From positions 1 through 33,135 of the forward strand of contig NZ_WTVS01000061.1 of the NCBI RefSeq assembly GCF_012911005.2: a DNA stretch of 33,135 nucleotides, read 5' to 3'. Shown in pieces: positions 1-8,028 of this stretch. A program made the translations under genes and the position numbers. How positions within the stretch are numbered: position 1 is the first letter of the stretch; each line of letters starts with the position of its first letter. The DNA comes from Aromatoleum toluolicum (GTDB lineage: Bacteria; Pseudomonadota; Gammaproteobacteria; Burkholderiales; Rhodocyclaceae). Under the pieces are notes generated by a model. It did not search any database, was not told the DNA's origin, and worked only from the letters and a program-made list of their open reading frames with translations.

Positions 1-737
1 AGCCCGGGCAGCTTGTCGATGATCGCGACGATGAAGGTCGCGCTGACCACGTAGCCGACGCCGGCACAGAAATACGCCGCCATGAACACGCGCAGGAAGC
101 CGGCCCCCGGCGGGTTGTCCTCCATCTTCTGTCCGCCGACCGTGAGGGACGTGCTGTCGGGCGGCGGCAGCCAGCGCCACGCCGGGATCAGCAGCAGCAC
201 GCCCAGGGCGCTGAACACGAACCACTGCGCGCGCCAGTCCAGCCACTGCGTCATCAGCGCCACCGCGGCCGCACAGCCCGCGATACCGAGGCCGATGCCG
301 GTGAAGTGGATCCCCAGCTCGGAGCGGTGTTGGTGGCGGATGAGCCAGTTCAGGATCAACCCGGTACCCAGCAGCATGCCCCCGGCGGTGCTCAGGCCGG
401 CAAGGAAGCGCGACACGGACCACCAGAAGACGTCCGTCGTGAGGCCCATCGCCACCGTGGTGATGACCGCGACGACCAGCGCGATACGGTAGAGACGATC
501 CTTGAGCACGAGGTCGCTGGTCATCGATGCGATCAGCGCACCGCTGAGGTAGCCCGCGTAGTTCCACGCCGCCAGCCAGCCGGCGTCGGCCACGCCGAGA
601 CCGGCCTGCTGCTGCATCAGCGGCAGGAGCGGTGTGTAGGCGAAGCGCGCGACGCCCATCACCAGAATCAGGCTCAGGATGCCCGCCCCGAGGACCTTCA
701 TCCGCTGCATCTGCTCTCTCATCGCGGCTGTTCCCAT
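1..737 (-). CDS. YbfB/YjiJ-family MFS transporter, 3' end cut off by window edge
   Basis: This is an open reverse frame running off the left edge, with about 245 N-terminal residues visible. It encodes a polytopic inner-membrane protein. The first hydrophobic segment is followed by GVARFAYTPLLPLMQ, which is characteristic of the YbfB/YjiJ (MFS_4) group of the major facilitator superfamily. Further hydrophobic helices and short charged loops continue to the edge, so roughly the first seven of an expected twelve helices are seen. The substrate is unknown for most members of this group. The start is uncertain: ATG codons at 737, 722, 710 and 701 are all in frame and none has a strong ribosome site. 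It is transcribed divergently from the dodecin gene across a 213-base region rich in inverted repeats. Confidence 0.85.
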   Translation of the reverse strand, partial: MGTAAMREQMQRMKVLGAGILSLILVMGVARFAYTPLLPLMQQQAGLGVADAGWLAAWNYAGYLSGALIASMTSDLVLKDRLYRIALVVAVITTVAMGLTTDVFWWSVSRFLAGLSTAGGMLLGTGLILNWLIRHQHRSELGIHFTGIGLGIAGCAAAVALMTQWLDWRAQWFVFSALGVLLLIPAWRWLPPPDSTSLTVGGQKMEDNPPGAGFLRVFMAAYFCAGVGYVVSATFIVAIIDKLPG

Positions 738-790
738 CGGTGGTCTCAATACGGTATGGTATGGAAAGCGGCGGCGCAAGCTATTCTGAT

Positions 791-821
791 TCCGACATGG
801 ATTTTCTCGGCACATGTCGGA
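791..821. repeat. 9-bp inverted repeat between MFS gene and dodecin
   Basis: TCCGACATG at 791-799 is matched by its exact reverse complement CATGTCGGA at 813-821, with a 13-base spacer. ATTCCG (789-794) and CGGAAT (822-827) overlap the two arms and form a further complementary pair. The position between divergent genes suggests a regulator-binding site, but no regulator gene is in the window. Confidence 0.5.
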
Positions 822-832
822 CGGAATACCGC

Positions 833-876
833 CCCTGCAGCGTGACGCACGCCACGCCGTGCAGGGATCGTCACGC
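833..876. repeat. Two interleaved inverted repeats upstream of dodecin
   Basis: CCCTGCA (833-839) pairs with TGCAGGG (860-866), and GCGTGACG (840-847) pairs with CGTCACGC (869-876). The order is A-B-A'-B', so the two hairpins cannot both form as simple stems. They are either alternative structures, overlapping operator sites, or a strained pseudoknot in RNA. The element lies 33 bases upstream of the candidate -10 box of the dodecin gene. Confidence 0.45.
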
Positions 877-908
877 ATCAGTGGTCGGGCAAGGCCGGAA
901 CGCTTCTC

Positions 909-914
909 TATACT
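909..914 (+). promoter_or_regulatory. Candidate -10 box for dodecin
   Basis: TATACT at 909-914 is close to the sigma-70 -10 consensus and sits 36 bases before the dodecin ATG. No convincing -35 hexamer is found 17 bases upstream, so the promoter may need an activator or may not be real. Confidence 0.35.
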
Positions 915-950
915 GGGAGCGCTGCCCGTTCAATCCTCGAGGAGACCGCG

Positions 951-1160
951 ATGTCCGCCCACACCTACAAACTCGTCGAAATCGTCGGTTCGTCCCCGGA
1001 CAGCGTCGATGCCGCGATCCGCAACGCGATCGAGACCGCCGGCAAGACGATCCGCCATCTCGACTGGTTCGAGGCGACCGAGATCCGCGGCCACATCACC
1101 GACGGCAAGGTCGCGCACTTCCAGGTCAAGCTGAAGGTGGGGTTCCGGCTGGAGGAGTGA
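951..1160 (+). CDS. Dodecin (flavin-binding storage/buffer protein)
   Basis: This 69-residue protein has the normal length and pattern of dodecin, a small cytoplasmic protein that assembles into a hollow dodecamer and binds FMN, riboflavin or lumichrome. Family hallmarks are the opening YKLVEIVGSS strand, the single amphipathic helix (about residues 17-31), the conserved flavin-stacking tryptophan W39 in HLDWFEA, and Q58 in the FQVKLKVGF strand. A GAGGAG ribosome site lies about 8 bases before the ATG. Dodecins buffer free flavins and limit their photoreactivity. It is monocistronic, and its last 35 bases overlap the end of the convergent GTPase gene on the other strand. Confidence 0.93.
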   Translation: MSAHTYKLVEIVGSSPDSVDAAIRNAIETAGKTIRHLDWFEATEIRGHITDGKVAHFQVKLKVGFRLEE

Positions 1161-2034
1161 GCCCGCGGCCGGCCTCGAGCATCGCGCGGCGGCTTTCCGG
1201 CGTCTCAAGGCTGATGCGCCCGAGGGCGCCGCTGCGGTAGTCGACCAGGAAGATCTGCGCGGCCTTTTCCAGGTCCGGCGCGCCGCCCTTGAGACGGCAG
1301 CCGCGGCGCGCCGCGACGATCTCGACCACACCGACGCCGTCGAGCACCTCCATGCGCTCCGGGGCAATCCCGTAGCGCTGCGCGACGAGCTCCGGATAGC
1401 GCTCCACCAGCACGTCGCCGAGGAAGGCGGCGACCTCCTCGTCGATCACCGCATTGCGGCCGATGGCGTGGCTCGCCGCGAGCATGAAGCCGTCCGAATC
1501 GTGGTCGATCTTCGGCCACATCAGGCCCGGCGTGTCGGTGATCGTCATGTGCGAGCCGAGATCGAAGGTCTGCTGCTGCTTGGTCACTGCCGGCTCGTCG
1601 CCCACCGCCGCGACGCGGCGTTTGAGCAGCGCGTTCATGAGCGTGGATTTGCCGACGTTGGGGATGCCCATGATCATGATGCGCAGCGGCCTCGTGCCGT
1701 CGGTGCGGTGCGGTGCCAGCGCCTGACACAGCCCGGGCACCCGCGCGACATCGCCCGGCTTCTTGCATGACAGCGCCACCGCCTTCACGCCTGCCTGTGC
1801 GTTGAAGAAATCCAGCCAAGCGCGGGTCGCGACGGGGTCCGCGAGATCCGCCTTGTTGAGCAGCTTGAGGCACGGACGCTGCCGGAACAGGCGCAATTCG
1901 CGAATCATCGGGTTGCTGCTCGCCTCGGGGATGCGGGCGTCGAGCACCTCGATCACGACGTCGGTCATTGCCATGGTCTCGGCCGCCTTCTTGCGCGCCG
2001 AGGTCATGTGACCGGGAAACCACTGGATGGACAT
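1126..2034 (-). CDS. ylqF: RbgA/YlqF-type circularly permuted GTPase
   Basis: This 302-residue cytoplasmic GTPase opens with IQWFPGHMTSARKKA, the usual start of the YlqF/RbgA family, which acts in assembly of the large ribosomal subunit. The motifs appear in circularly permuted order: the G4 motif NKADLADP near residue 60 comes before the P-loop GIPNVGKSTLMN near residue 123, and G3 is DTPGL near 166. The C-terminal region is short and basic, as in other family members. The gene is transcribed divergently from the DUF1415 gene and converges with dodecin, overlapping it by 35 bases. The family is clear; the ribosomal role in this organism is inferred by homology with the Bacillus protein. Confidence 0.92.
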   Translation of the reverse strand: MSIQWFPGHMTSARKKAAETMAMTDVVIEVLDARIPEASSNPMIRELRLFRQRPCLKLLNKADLADPVATRAWLDFFNAQAGVKAVALSCKKPGDVARVPGLCQALAPHRTDGTRPLRIMIMGIPNVGKSTLMNALLKRRVAAVGDEPAVTKQQQTFDLGSHMTITDTPGLMWPKIDHDSDGFMLAASHAIGRNAVIDEEVAAFLGDVLVERYPELVAQRYGIAPERMEVLDGVGVVEIVAARRGCRLKGGAPDLEKAAQIFLVDYRSGALGRISLETPESRRAMLEAGRGLTPPAGTPPSA

Positions 2035-2122
2035 CTGGACAGTAAGCGTTGGACAAGGCGCGCATTATCGCCTCCTTCGACCTGCGATTGGGGCAAAATG
2101 GCGGCCTTTCGAGGGGTAGTGC

Positions 2123-2683
2123 ATGAATCGTGACGAAGTGATCGCGGCGACGCGCCGGTGGATCGAGAAGGCGGTGATCGGGCTCAACCTGTGCCCGTTC
2201 GCCAAGTCGGTGTATGTGAAGAATCAGGTGCGCATCGTCGTCAGCGAGGCGAAGCATGTGGACGCCTTCCTCGAGGATCTCGACCGCGAGCTCGAATTCC
2301 TCGCTGCCGCCGACCCGCAGGAGGTCGACACGACCCTCCTCGTCCATCCGACCCTGTTTCCCGACTTCCTCGACTTCAACGAGATCGCCGGCATCGCCGA
2401 GGAAGCGGTCGAAGAGCACGAGCTCGAGGGCATCCTGCAGGTGGCGAGCTTCCACCCGCGCTTCCAGTTCGAGGACACGGCCGAGGACGACATCACGAAC
2501 TTCACCAACCGCTCGCCCTTCCCCACCCTGCATCTGCTGCGCGAGGAAAGCATCGAGCGCGCCGTCGCGGCCTACCCGGAAGCCGAGGAAATCTACGAGC
2601 GCAACATCGAGACGGTGACGAAGCTCGGGCTCGACGGCTGGAAGGCGCTCGGCATCCCCGGCATGGGGGGCGAGAAGAAGTGA
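2123..2683 (+). CDS. DUF1415 family protein
   Basis: This 186-residue soluble protein matches DUF1415, a family common in proteobacteria with no assigned function. Typical features are the N-terminal WIEKAVIGLNLCPFAK segment, with a cysteine-proline in a hydrophobic helix, and the later QVASFHPRFQF and NRSPFPTLHLLRE motifs, where histidines and arginines cluster. The protein is acidic. Its stop codon overlaps the GTG start of the following methyltransferase, so the two are probably translated together. No signal peptide or membrane segment is seen. Confidence 0.88.
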   Translation: MNRDEVIAATRRWIEKAVIGLNLCPFAKSVYVKNQVRIVVSEAKHVDAFLEDLDRELEFLAAADPQEVDTTLLVHPTLFPDFLDFNEIAGIAEEAVEEHELEGILQVASFHPRFQFEDTAEDDITNFTNRSPFPTLHLLREESIERAVAAYPEAEEIYERNIETVTKLGLDGWKALGIPGMGGEKK

Positions 2684-3573
2684 GCCGCGCGCGCCACAAG
2701 CCTGCGACGCCTGCGACCGAGCCCACGGCTCCCGCCGTGCCGCCCGCGATTCCGGACGTGCGGCCGGGACAGTCGGTCGAGCTTCTCAAGGAGCTCCACA
2801 TCCTTACGCGCGACGGCAAGCTCAACCAGGACAGCCGGCGCAAGCTGAAGCAGGTGTACCACCTCTACAACTTCATCGAGCCGCTGCTCGACGAAGTCAT
2901 GAACGCCCGCGGGGATCTCACGCTCGCGGACCATGGCGCCGGCAAGTCCTACCTCGGCTTCATCCTCTACGACCTGTTCCTGAAGGCGCGCGAGGGTGAC
3001 AAGACCGGTGGCCACATCTACGGCATCGAAACCCGCGAGGAACTCGTCGCCCGTTCGCGCGAACTCGCGGCCCGGCTCGGCTTCGGGCGCATGAGCTTCC
3101 TGAACCTCTCGGTCGAGGAATCCATCCGCTCGCCCGAGCTGCCCGAGCGCATCGACATCGTCACGGCCTTGCACGCCTGCAATACCGCCACCGACGACGC
3201 CATCCGCTTCGCGCTGGAGAAGCGCGCGCGCTTCATTGTGCTGGTGCCCTGCTGCCAGGCCGAAGTCGCGGCCACGCTGCGCAAGCACAAGAACGAATCC
3301 TTCGGCCGCACTCCGCTGTCCGAACTCTGGCGTCATCCCATCCACACGCGCGAATTCGGCAGCCAGCTCACCAACGTGTTGCGCTGCCTGCTGCTCGAGT
3401 CGCACGGCTACCAGCTCACGGTCACCGAACTCGTCGGCTGGGAGCATTCGATGAAGAACGAGCTCATCATCGCGCGCGCCACCGGCCAGCCTCGCGGCAA
3501 TGCGCGCGAGCGGCTGGAGAGCATCCTCACTGAACTGAACCTCGAAGAGCTGCGCGAACGCTTCGTGTACTGA
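2680..3573 (+). CDS. SAM-dependent methyltransferase (Methyltransf_32-like)
   Basis: This is a 297-residue protein starting at a GTG that overlaps the DUF1415 stop (GTGA), with a G-rich ribosome site about 10 bases upstream inside that gene. A proline/alanine-rich tail of about 28 residues precedes the fold. The SAM-binding loop is ADHGAGKSYLGFIL, followed by an acidic strand end GIETREEL, then VTALHACNTATDDAI and FIVLVPCCQAEVA. This pattern matches the Methyltransf_32 group, whose members include RNA and protein methyltransferases of mostly unknown target. The coupling to DUF1415 suggests a shared process. The substrate cannot be predicted from sequence. Confidence 0.82.
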   Translation: MSRARHKPATPATEPTAPAVPPAIPDVRPGQSVELLKELHILTRDGKLNQDSRRKLKQVYHLYNFIEPLLDEVMNARGDLTLADHGAGKSYLGFILYDLFLKAREGDKTGGHIYGIETREELVARSRELAARLGFGRMSFLNLSVEESIRSPELPERIDIVTALHACNTATDDAIRFALEKRARFIVLVPCCQAEVAATLRKHKNESFGRTPLSELWRHPIHTREFGSQLTNVLRCLLLESHGYQLTVTELVGWEHSMKNELIIARATGQPRGNARERLESILTELNLEELRERFVY

Positions 3574-3667
3574 TCCGCACGCGGGGCGTCAAACTTGATC
3601 GCGGTGAAGTACGCACGGCTTGTGCGCAGGTAAGCTGCTGGTTCACAAACTGCCCGCGGCGTACCCC

Positions 3668-3955
3668 ATGTCCGATGTCCCGTTCCCCGTCCTGGTCGCC
3701 GCCGTATTCCTGTTCGGCACCCTCGCCATACTCCACGTGTTCATGCGGCAGCAAGAGGCGCAGCGCAAGCTGCCCGAACGCGACCAATACCTCGCCACGC
3801 ACGGGCTCGATTCGGTGCTGTGCGCACACTGCCGCTCGATAGACACGCGCGAATTCGGGCTCAGCGATTCCGGCGACGACCGTCGCATTGTCGCCTGTTC
3901 TCAGTGCGACAAGCTCCTGTTCCGCTACACCCGGGCGGCGCCCGCTTCGCTTTAG
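3668..3955 (+). CDS. Small membrane protein with C-terminal zinc ribbon
   Basis: This 95-residue protein has one N-terminal transmembrane helix (about residues 5-24, VLVAAVFLFGTLAILHVF) followed by a soluble domain with two CxxC pairs, CAHC and CSQC, which probably bind one zinc ion. The topology suggests a membrane-tethered cytoplasmic zinc ribbon. I chose the ATG at 3668 because the membrane segment follows directly; an upstream ATG in frame would add 16 residues of no clear character. I do not recognise a named family. It stands alone between the methyltransferase and the aldehyde dehydrogenase, in the same orientation. Confidence 0.7.
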   Translation: MSDVPFPVLVAAVFLFGTLAILHVFMRQQEAQRKLPERDQYLATHGLDSVLCAHCRSIDTREFGLSDSGDDRRIVACSQCDKLLFRYTRAAPASL

Positions 3956-4008
3956 AACAATCCCGCGTTTGGACGGGTCAACGCGGCATCTGCTCCCGGA
4001 GGCCGATC

Positions 4009-5529
4009 ATGGAACTCGCATCCCTGACTTCCTCGCTGCTGACCTCGCTCGGTGTCGCGCAGGAGCGTTTCGATGGCGGCGATCTTGTTGTCCATAGCCC
4101 GATCGATGGCAGCCTGATCGGCCGGGTCGGAGCCGGCGACAAGGCCGCGACGGAGGCGGCCATCGCGCGCGCGCATGACGCCTTCCTCGCCTGGCGCAGC
4201 GTGCCCGCCCCGCGGCGCGGTGAACTCGTGCGGCGCTTCGGCAACCTCCTGCGTGATCACAAGACAGACCTCGGCACGCTCGTTACGATCGAAACGGGCA
4301 AGATCCGTCAGGAAGGCCTCGGCGAGGTACAGGAGATGATCGACATCTGCGACTTCGCCTGCGGCCTCTCGCGGCAGCTGTACGGACTCACGATCGCCAG
4401 CGAACGGCCGGGCCACCGCATGATGGAGCAATGGCACCCTGCGGGCGTCGTCGGCGTCGTGTCGGCCTTCAACTTCCCGGTCGCGGTATGGGCATGGAAT
4501 GCGATGCTGGCGTGGGTGTGCGGCGACAGCGTGGTGTGGAAGCCCTCGGAACGCACGCCCCTCACCGCGCTCGCCTGCAGAGCCCTGTTCGAACGCGCAT
4601 GCCGCGGTGTGAGCGAGGCCCCGGCGGGCCTGTTGGAAGTGCTGACCGGCGGCCGCGAGCACGCGGCCCTGCTCGCCGACGACCGCCGCATCGCGGTCTT
4701 GTCCGCGACCGGCTCCTGCGACATGGGGCGCGCGCTGGCGCCGCGCGTCGCAGCGCGCCTGGGACGCTCCATCCTCGAGCTGGGCGGGAACAATGCCGCA
4801 ATCGTGTGCCCCAGCGCCGATCTCGCGCTCACCGAGCGCGCGATCCTCTTTGCCGCGGCGGGCACGGCCGGACAGCGCTGCACCACGCTGCGCCGCCTGA
4901 TCGTGCATGAGTCGATTGCCGACACGCTGCTCGAGCGCCTGCGCGCGGCCTGGCGCCGCATTCCCGTCGGCAGCCCCCTCGACACCTCAACCCTTGTCGG
5001 CCCGCTGATCGACAGCGGTGCCGGGGCGGCGATGGATGCTGCCCTGGCCGAAGCGAAGGCAGCGGGCGGCAAGGTGTTCGGCGGCGAAACGGTGACGGTG
5101 CGCGGCTGCGAAGGCGGCTGCTACCGCCGTCCGGCGCTGGTCGAAATGCCCGCGCAGCACGACATCGTCCGCCGCGAGACCTTCGCCCCCATCCTCTACG
5201 CGATCCGCTATTCCAGCTTCGAAGAGGCGATCGTGCTGCACAACGACGTGCCGCAGGGGCTCGCGTCGTCGATCTTCACGCGGGATCTCGCCGAAGCCGA
5301 GCGCTTCCTGTCCGCTGCGGGAAGTGATTGCGGAATCGCCAACGTGAATATCGGCCCCTCGGGTGCCGAGATCGGCGGCGCGTTCGGCGGCGAAAAGGAT
5401 ACCGGGGGCGGACGCGAGTCGGGCTCCGATGCGTGGAAGGGGTACATGCGCCGCGCGACCTGCACGATCAACTATTCGGGCGCGCTGCCGCTCGCGCAGG
5501 GCATCCGCTTCGGGCTGGACGAAAGCTGA
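4009..5529 (+). CDS. amaB: ALDH7-type aldehyde dehydrogenase (alpha-aminoadipate semialdehyde / piperideine-6-carboxylate dehydrogenase)
   Basis: This 506-residue NAD(P)-dependent aldehyde dehydrogenase has full family length. Visible catalytic features are the oxyanion asparagine N155 in SAFNFP, the general base E257 in ILELGGNN, and the nucleophile C291 in GTAGQRCTT. The GTAGQRCTT and SGAEIGGAFGGEK signatures are typical of the ALDH7A1/AmaB branch, which oxidises alpha-aminoadipate semialdehyde in lysine and pipecolate catabolism. A GGAGG site lies 6 bases before the chosen ATG; the longer open frame upstream overlaps the previous gene and is not used. No other lysine-catabolic gene is nearby, so the substrate rests on family signature alone. 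Confidence 0.85.
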   Translation: MELASLTSSLLTSLGVAQERFDGGDLVVHSPIDGSLIGRVGAGDKAATEAAIARAHDAFLAWRSVPAPRRGELVRRFGNLLRDHKTDLGTLVTIETGKIRQEGLGEVQEMIDICDFACGLSRQLYGLTIASERPGHRMMEQWHPAGVVGVVSAFNFPVAVWAWNAMLAWVCGDSVVWKPSERTPLTALACRALFERACRGVSEAPAGLLEVLTGGREHAALLADDRRIAVLSATGSCDMGRALAPRVAARLGRSILELGGNNAAIVCPSADLALTERAILFAAAGTAGQRCTTLRRLIVHESIADTLLERLRAAWRRIPVGSPLDTSTLVGPLIDSGAGAAMDAALAEAKAAGGKVFGGETVTVRGCEGGCYRRPALVEMPAQHDIVRRETFAPILYAIRYSSFEEAIVLHNDVPQGLASSIFTRDLAEAERFLSAAGSDCGIANVNIGPSGAEIGGAFGGEKDTGGGRESGSDAWKGYMRRATCTINYSGALPLAQGIRFGLDES

Positions 5530-5544
5530 GCCGGGCGTGCGCCC

Positions 5545-6849
5545 CTAGCCCGCGGGGATCGCAGCAGATTCCCGCGTCACGAGCAGCTGGTCGATGCGGT
5601 AATTGTCGATGTCGACCACCTCGAACTTGTAGCCGCCGTAGCTCACCGAATCGGTGCGCTTGGGCACCTTACGCAGGGCATACATCATGAAGCCGGCGAG
5701 GGTCTCGTAGTTTTCGCTGCCTTCGAATTCGTCGATCTCCAATGCGTGCATCACGTCCTCGATCGGCGTGATGCCGTCGATCAGCCACGAATCGGCGTCG
5801 CGCTTGACGATGAGTTCCTCCTGCAGCGTGCTTCCCAGTTCGCCCATCACGGTGTTCATGACGTCCTGCAGGCTCAGCAGGCCGACGATCAGCGCATATT
5901 CATTGACGATCAGCGCGAAGTCCTCGCGCGCTGCACGGAAACGGTCCAGCGCTTCAAAAAGCGTGAGCGTGTCGGGAATGACGAGCACGCTGCGCACCAT
6001 CGGGTCCGCGCGCAGCGAGAGTTTTTGCCCGGACAGGATGCGCGTGAAGATGTCCTTCAGGTCCACATAGCCCACCACCGTGTCGATCGTGTTCTCGCAC
6101 ACCGGGAACTTGCCGTGCGGCTGGTCGGTGAGCTTCTTGCGGATGCTCTCCTCGGATTCGTTCAGCGTGAAGAAGACGATGTTCTCGCGGTTCGTCATCG
6201 CCGAGCCGACCGTCCGCGTATCGAGCTCGAACACGTTCATGATGAGCTCGCGCTCCTGGTTCAACAGGGTGCCGGTCAGGGCTCCTGCCTCGGCCATCGC
6301 AACGATGTCTGCCGAGGTGATGTCCTCGGTGCGCACGTTGGGCAGCTTGAACAGTGCGAACAGGCGGTTCGCAAGGCCATCGAAGAACCACACGGCAGGC
6401 GCGAACGCGATCATGAATACCTGGATCGGCTTCACCACCGCCACCGCGACGCGCTCCGGCGCGACCATCCCCAGCCGCCGCGGAATCAGATCGGCGAACA
6501 GGATGAACAGCGAGGTCACGACGATGAAGGACAGCACGAAGCTCAGCGTATCAAGCATCTGTCCGTCATAGACGAGCGCGATAACACCCGAAATCGCGGG
6601 CGACAGCGCCGATTCGCCGACGATGCCCCCCAGGATCGCGATCGCGTTCAGCCCGACCTGGACCACGGTGAAGAAATGGCCCGGGTTCTCCTGCAGCGCG
6701 AGAACCCGCGCCGCGGCCGCGTCGCCGCCTTCGGCCATCAGCCGCAGCTTGATCTTCCGCGACGCAGCGAGGGAAATCTCCGAAATCGAAAAGAACGCGC
6801 TCAAAGCGATGAGCGCGGCAATGACCAGCAACTGATTCGACAGACTCAC
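5545..6849 (-). CDS. CNNM/CorC-type membrane protein, PaeA (YtfL)-like
   Basis: This is an integral membrane protein of about 434 residues with an N-terminal DUF21 (CNNM) domain of three to four helices, a CBS pair in the middle (around the TMVG- and DPMVRSVLVIPD-like segments), and a C-terminal CorC_HlyC domain ending near the VVDIDNYRID segment. The opening LIALSAFFSISEISLAASRK is nearly diagnostic of YtfL, called PaeA in enterobacteria, where it is linked to cadaverine and putrescine tolerance. Other CNNM relatives handle Mg2+ or Co2+. I chose the GTG at 6849 because GGAG lies 7 bases upstream and the first helix follows; an ATG at 6894 would add 15 residues. It converges with the aldehyde dehydrogenase gene. 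Confidence 0.85.
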   Translation of the reverse strand: MSLSNQLLVIAALIALSAFFSISEISLAASRKIKLRLMAEGGDAAAARVLALQENPGHFFTVVQVGLNAIAILGGIVGESALSPAISGVIALVYDGQMLDTLSFVLSFIVVTSLFILFADLIPRRLGMVAPERVAVAVVKPIQVFMIAFAPAVWFFDGLANRLFALFKLPNVRTEDITSADIVAMAEAGALTGTLLNQERELIMNVFELDTRTVGSAMTNRENIVFFTLNESEESIRKKLTDQPHGKFPVCENTIDTVVGYVDLKDIFTRILSGQKLSLRADPMVRSVLVIPDTLTLFEALDRFRAAREDFALIVNEYALIVGLLSLQDVMNTVMGELGSTLQEELIVKRDADSWLIDGITPIEDVMHALEIDEFEGSENYETLAGFMMYALRKVPKRTDSVSYGGYKFEVVDIDNYRIDQLLVTRESAAIPAG

Positions 6850-6935
6850 GATAAAACTCCGCACTCCTCCGCAGCAGACGCCCGCGGCCGCCATGCGCCG
6901 CCGCGTGTCTGCAGCCGACGCGGGGCCTCACCGGG

Positions 6936-7889
6936 TCAGAAGAGGATCTCGAAGCCGACGCCCAGCGCCCAGCCGCGCCGGTCTTCGTCCTTCGCATCGC
7001 CCTGCGGCCAGAAGTGTCCCAGGCTAAGCTCGACCAGCGTCCAGTCCCGATACACCGGCTGCTTCCAGACCGCACGCACGCCGGTCTCGGAGACGTTGTC
7101 CGAACCCGCGGTCGCACCGCCGATGAGGGCTTCCAGCGACAAGGTATGCTGGTCGCCGAAGTTCTTGAAGATACCCATACTGTTCGCCCATGCCAAGCCG
7201 TCGGTCTCGTCCGAGATCGTTCCGGCTAGCTGCCAGCGAAACGCCAGGGTCCGCGTAAAACCGTGACCGAAGCTCAGCGCGGTCGTCGAACCGACACCGT
7301 CCTTGCGGTTCCAGAAGATCGTCTCGCGGAGGTCGATGCGGTCGTGCTCTCCCAGCGCCCAAGCTTTCTTGTAGCGCGCGTGGGCATAGGGTTTGATGCC
7401 GCTGCGCAGGCCTGCGCGGAAATCGATGTTGTCGCGGAGCGCATAGCCGACTCCGGCGAAAAAGGTCTGGTCCTGCCTGCGGTCCTCGGCGAGCAGCAGT
7501 TCGCGCCGGGTGAAGGGCTCGGGCTGGTCGATGAGGAGCTCCCGCTCGTTTTCCTGACCGAAGAACAGATAGGTCTTTTCCTTCACGTTCGGCATGTCGA
7601 GCTTTGCACCAAAGCGGAAGCTCGCGTCGGGGCTTTCGTGCTGCCGAGTAAGGAACTTGAAGCCGATGGAGCCCGACACCTTGCCGCCCTGCTCGAACGG
7701 TTTGTCGCCGAACCAGCCGTCGACGTGCCGTGCGACCCCCTCGGTGAAGTCATGCACCATCGCACGGCTGCGCTCGAGGATCAATATTCCCGATCCGGCC
7801 GGCTGCGGCGCACCCGGCTCGTCCGCACCTGCCGCCCATCCGCTCGCGAGATATCCGAGCAGCACGCAACTCGCCAAACCCCGTCTCAT
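6936..7889 (-). CDS. Predicted outer-membrane beta-barrel protein, unknown function
   Basis: This 317-residue protein has a Sec signal peptide (MRRG, hydrophobic core to about residue 20, cleavage after a GWAAG-like motif). The mature part is rich in alternating aromatic and polar strands and ends in a terminal phenylalanine (GVGFEILF), the usual sorting signal for outer-membrane barrels. Internal stretches such as SGSIGFKFL, FFAGVGYALRDNIDFRAGLRSG and TLSLEALIGG read as amphipathic beta strands. A G-rich ribosome site precedes the ATG at 7889. I do not recognise the family and cannot propose a substrate. It lies downstream of the yaeQ gene in the same direction, separated by 139 bases. Confidence 0.75.
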   Translation of the reverse strand: MRRGLASCVLLGYLASGWAAGADEPGAPQPAGSGILILERSRAMVHDFTEGVARHVDGWFGDKPFEQGGKVSGSIGFKFLTRQHESPDASFRFGAKLDMPNVKEKTYLFFGQENERELLIDQPEPFTRRELLLAEDRRQDQTFFAGVGYALRDNIDFRAGLRSGIKPYAHARYKKAWALGEHDRIDLRETIFWNRKDGVGSTTALSFGHGFTRTLAFRWQLAGTISDETDGLAWANSMGIFKNFGDQHTLSLEALIGGATAGSDNVSETGVRAVWKQPVYRDWTLVELSLGHFWPQGDAKDEDRRGWALGVGFEILF

Positions 7890-8028
7890 GCGCGAACCCC
7901 CCTGCAGCAATCGGAAAGCCGACATTTTTTCTAATTTACGGCGTCCGACCGAAAAAGGCGAACCTGCAACGACGAGCGGCGGGAATCCCGTCACGAATGC
8001 CGCATGGTTTTCCGCTGGAGGGAGGCGA

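Noticed and set aside
1126-1160. Antisense overlap of dodecin and the GTPase gene as a regulatory device
   Set aside because: Short convergent 3' overlaps are common in compact genomes, and nothing else points to regulation here.
5746-7266. 506-codon forward open frame
   Set aside because: It lies antisense to the PaeA-like and barrel genes, is rich in Arg/His/Asp without any recognisable motif, and is a typical shadow of GC-rich coding sequence.
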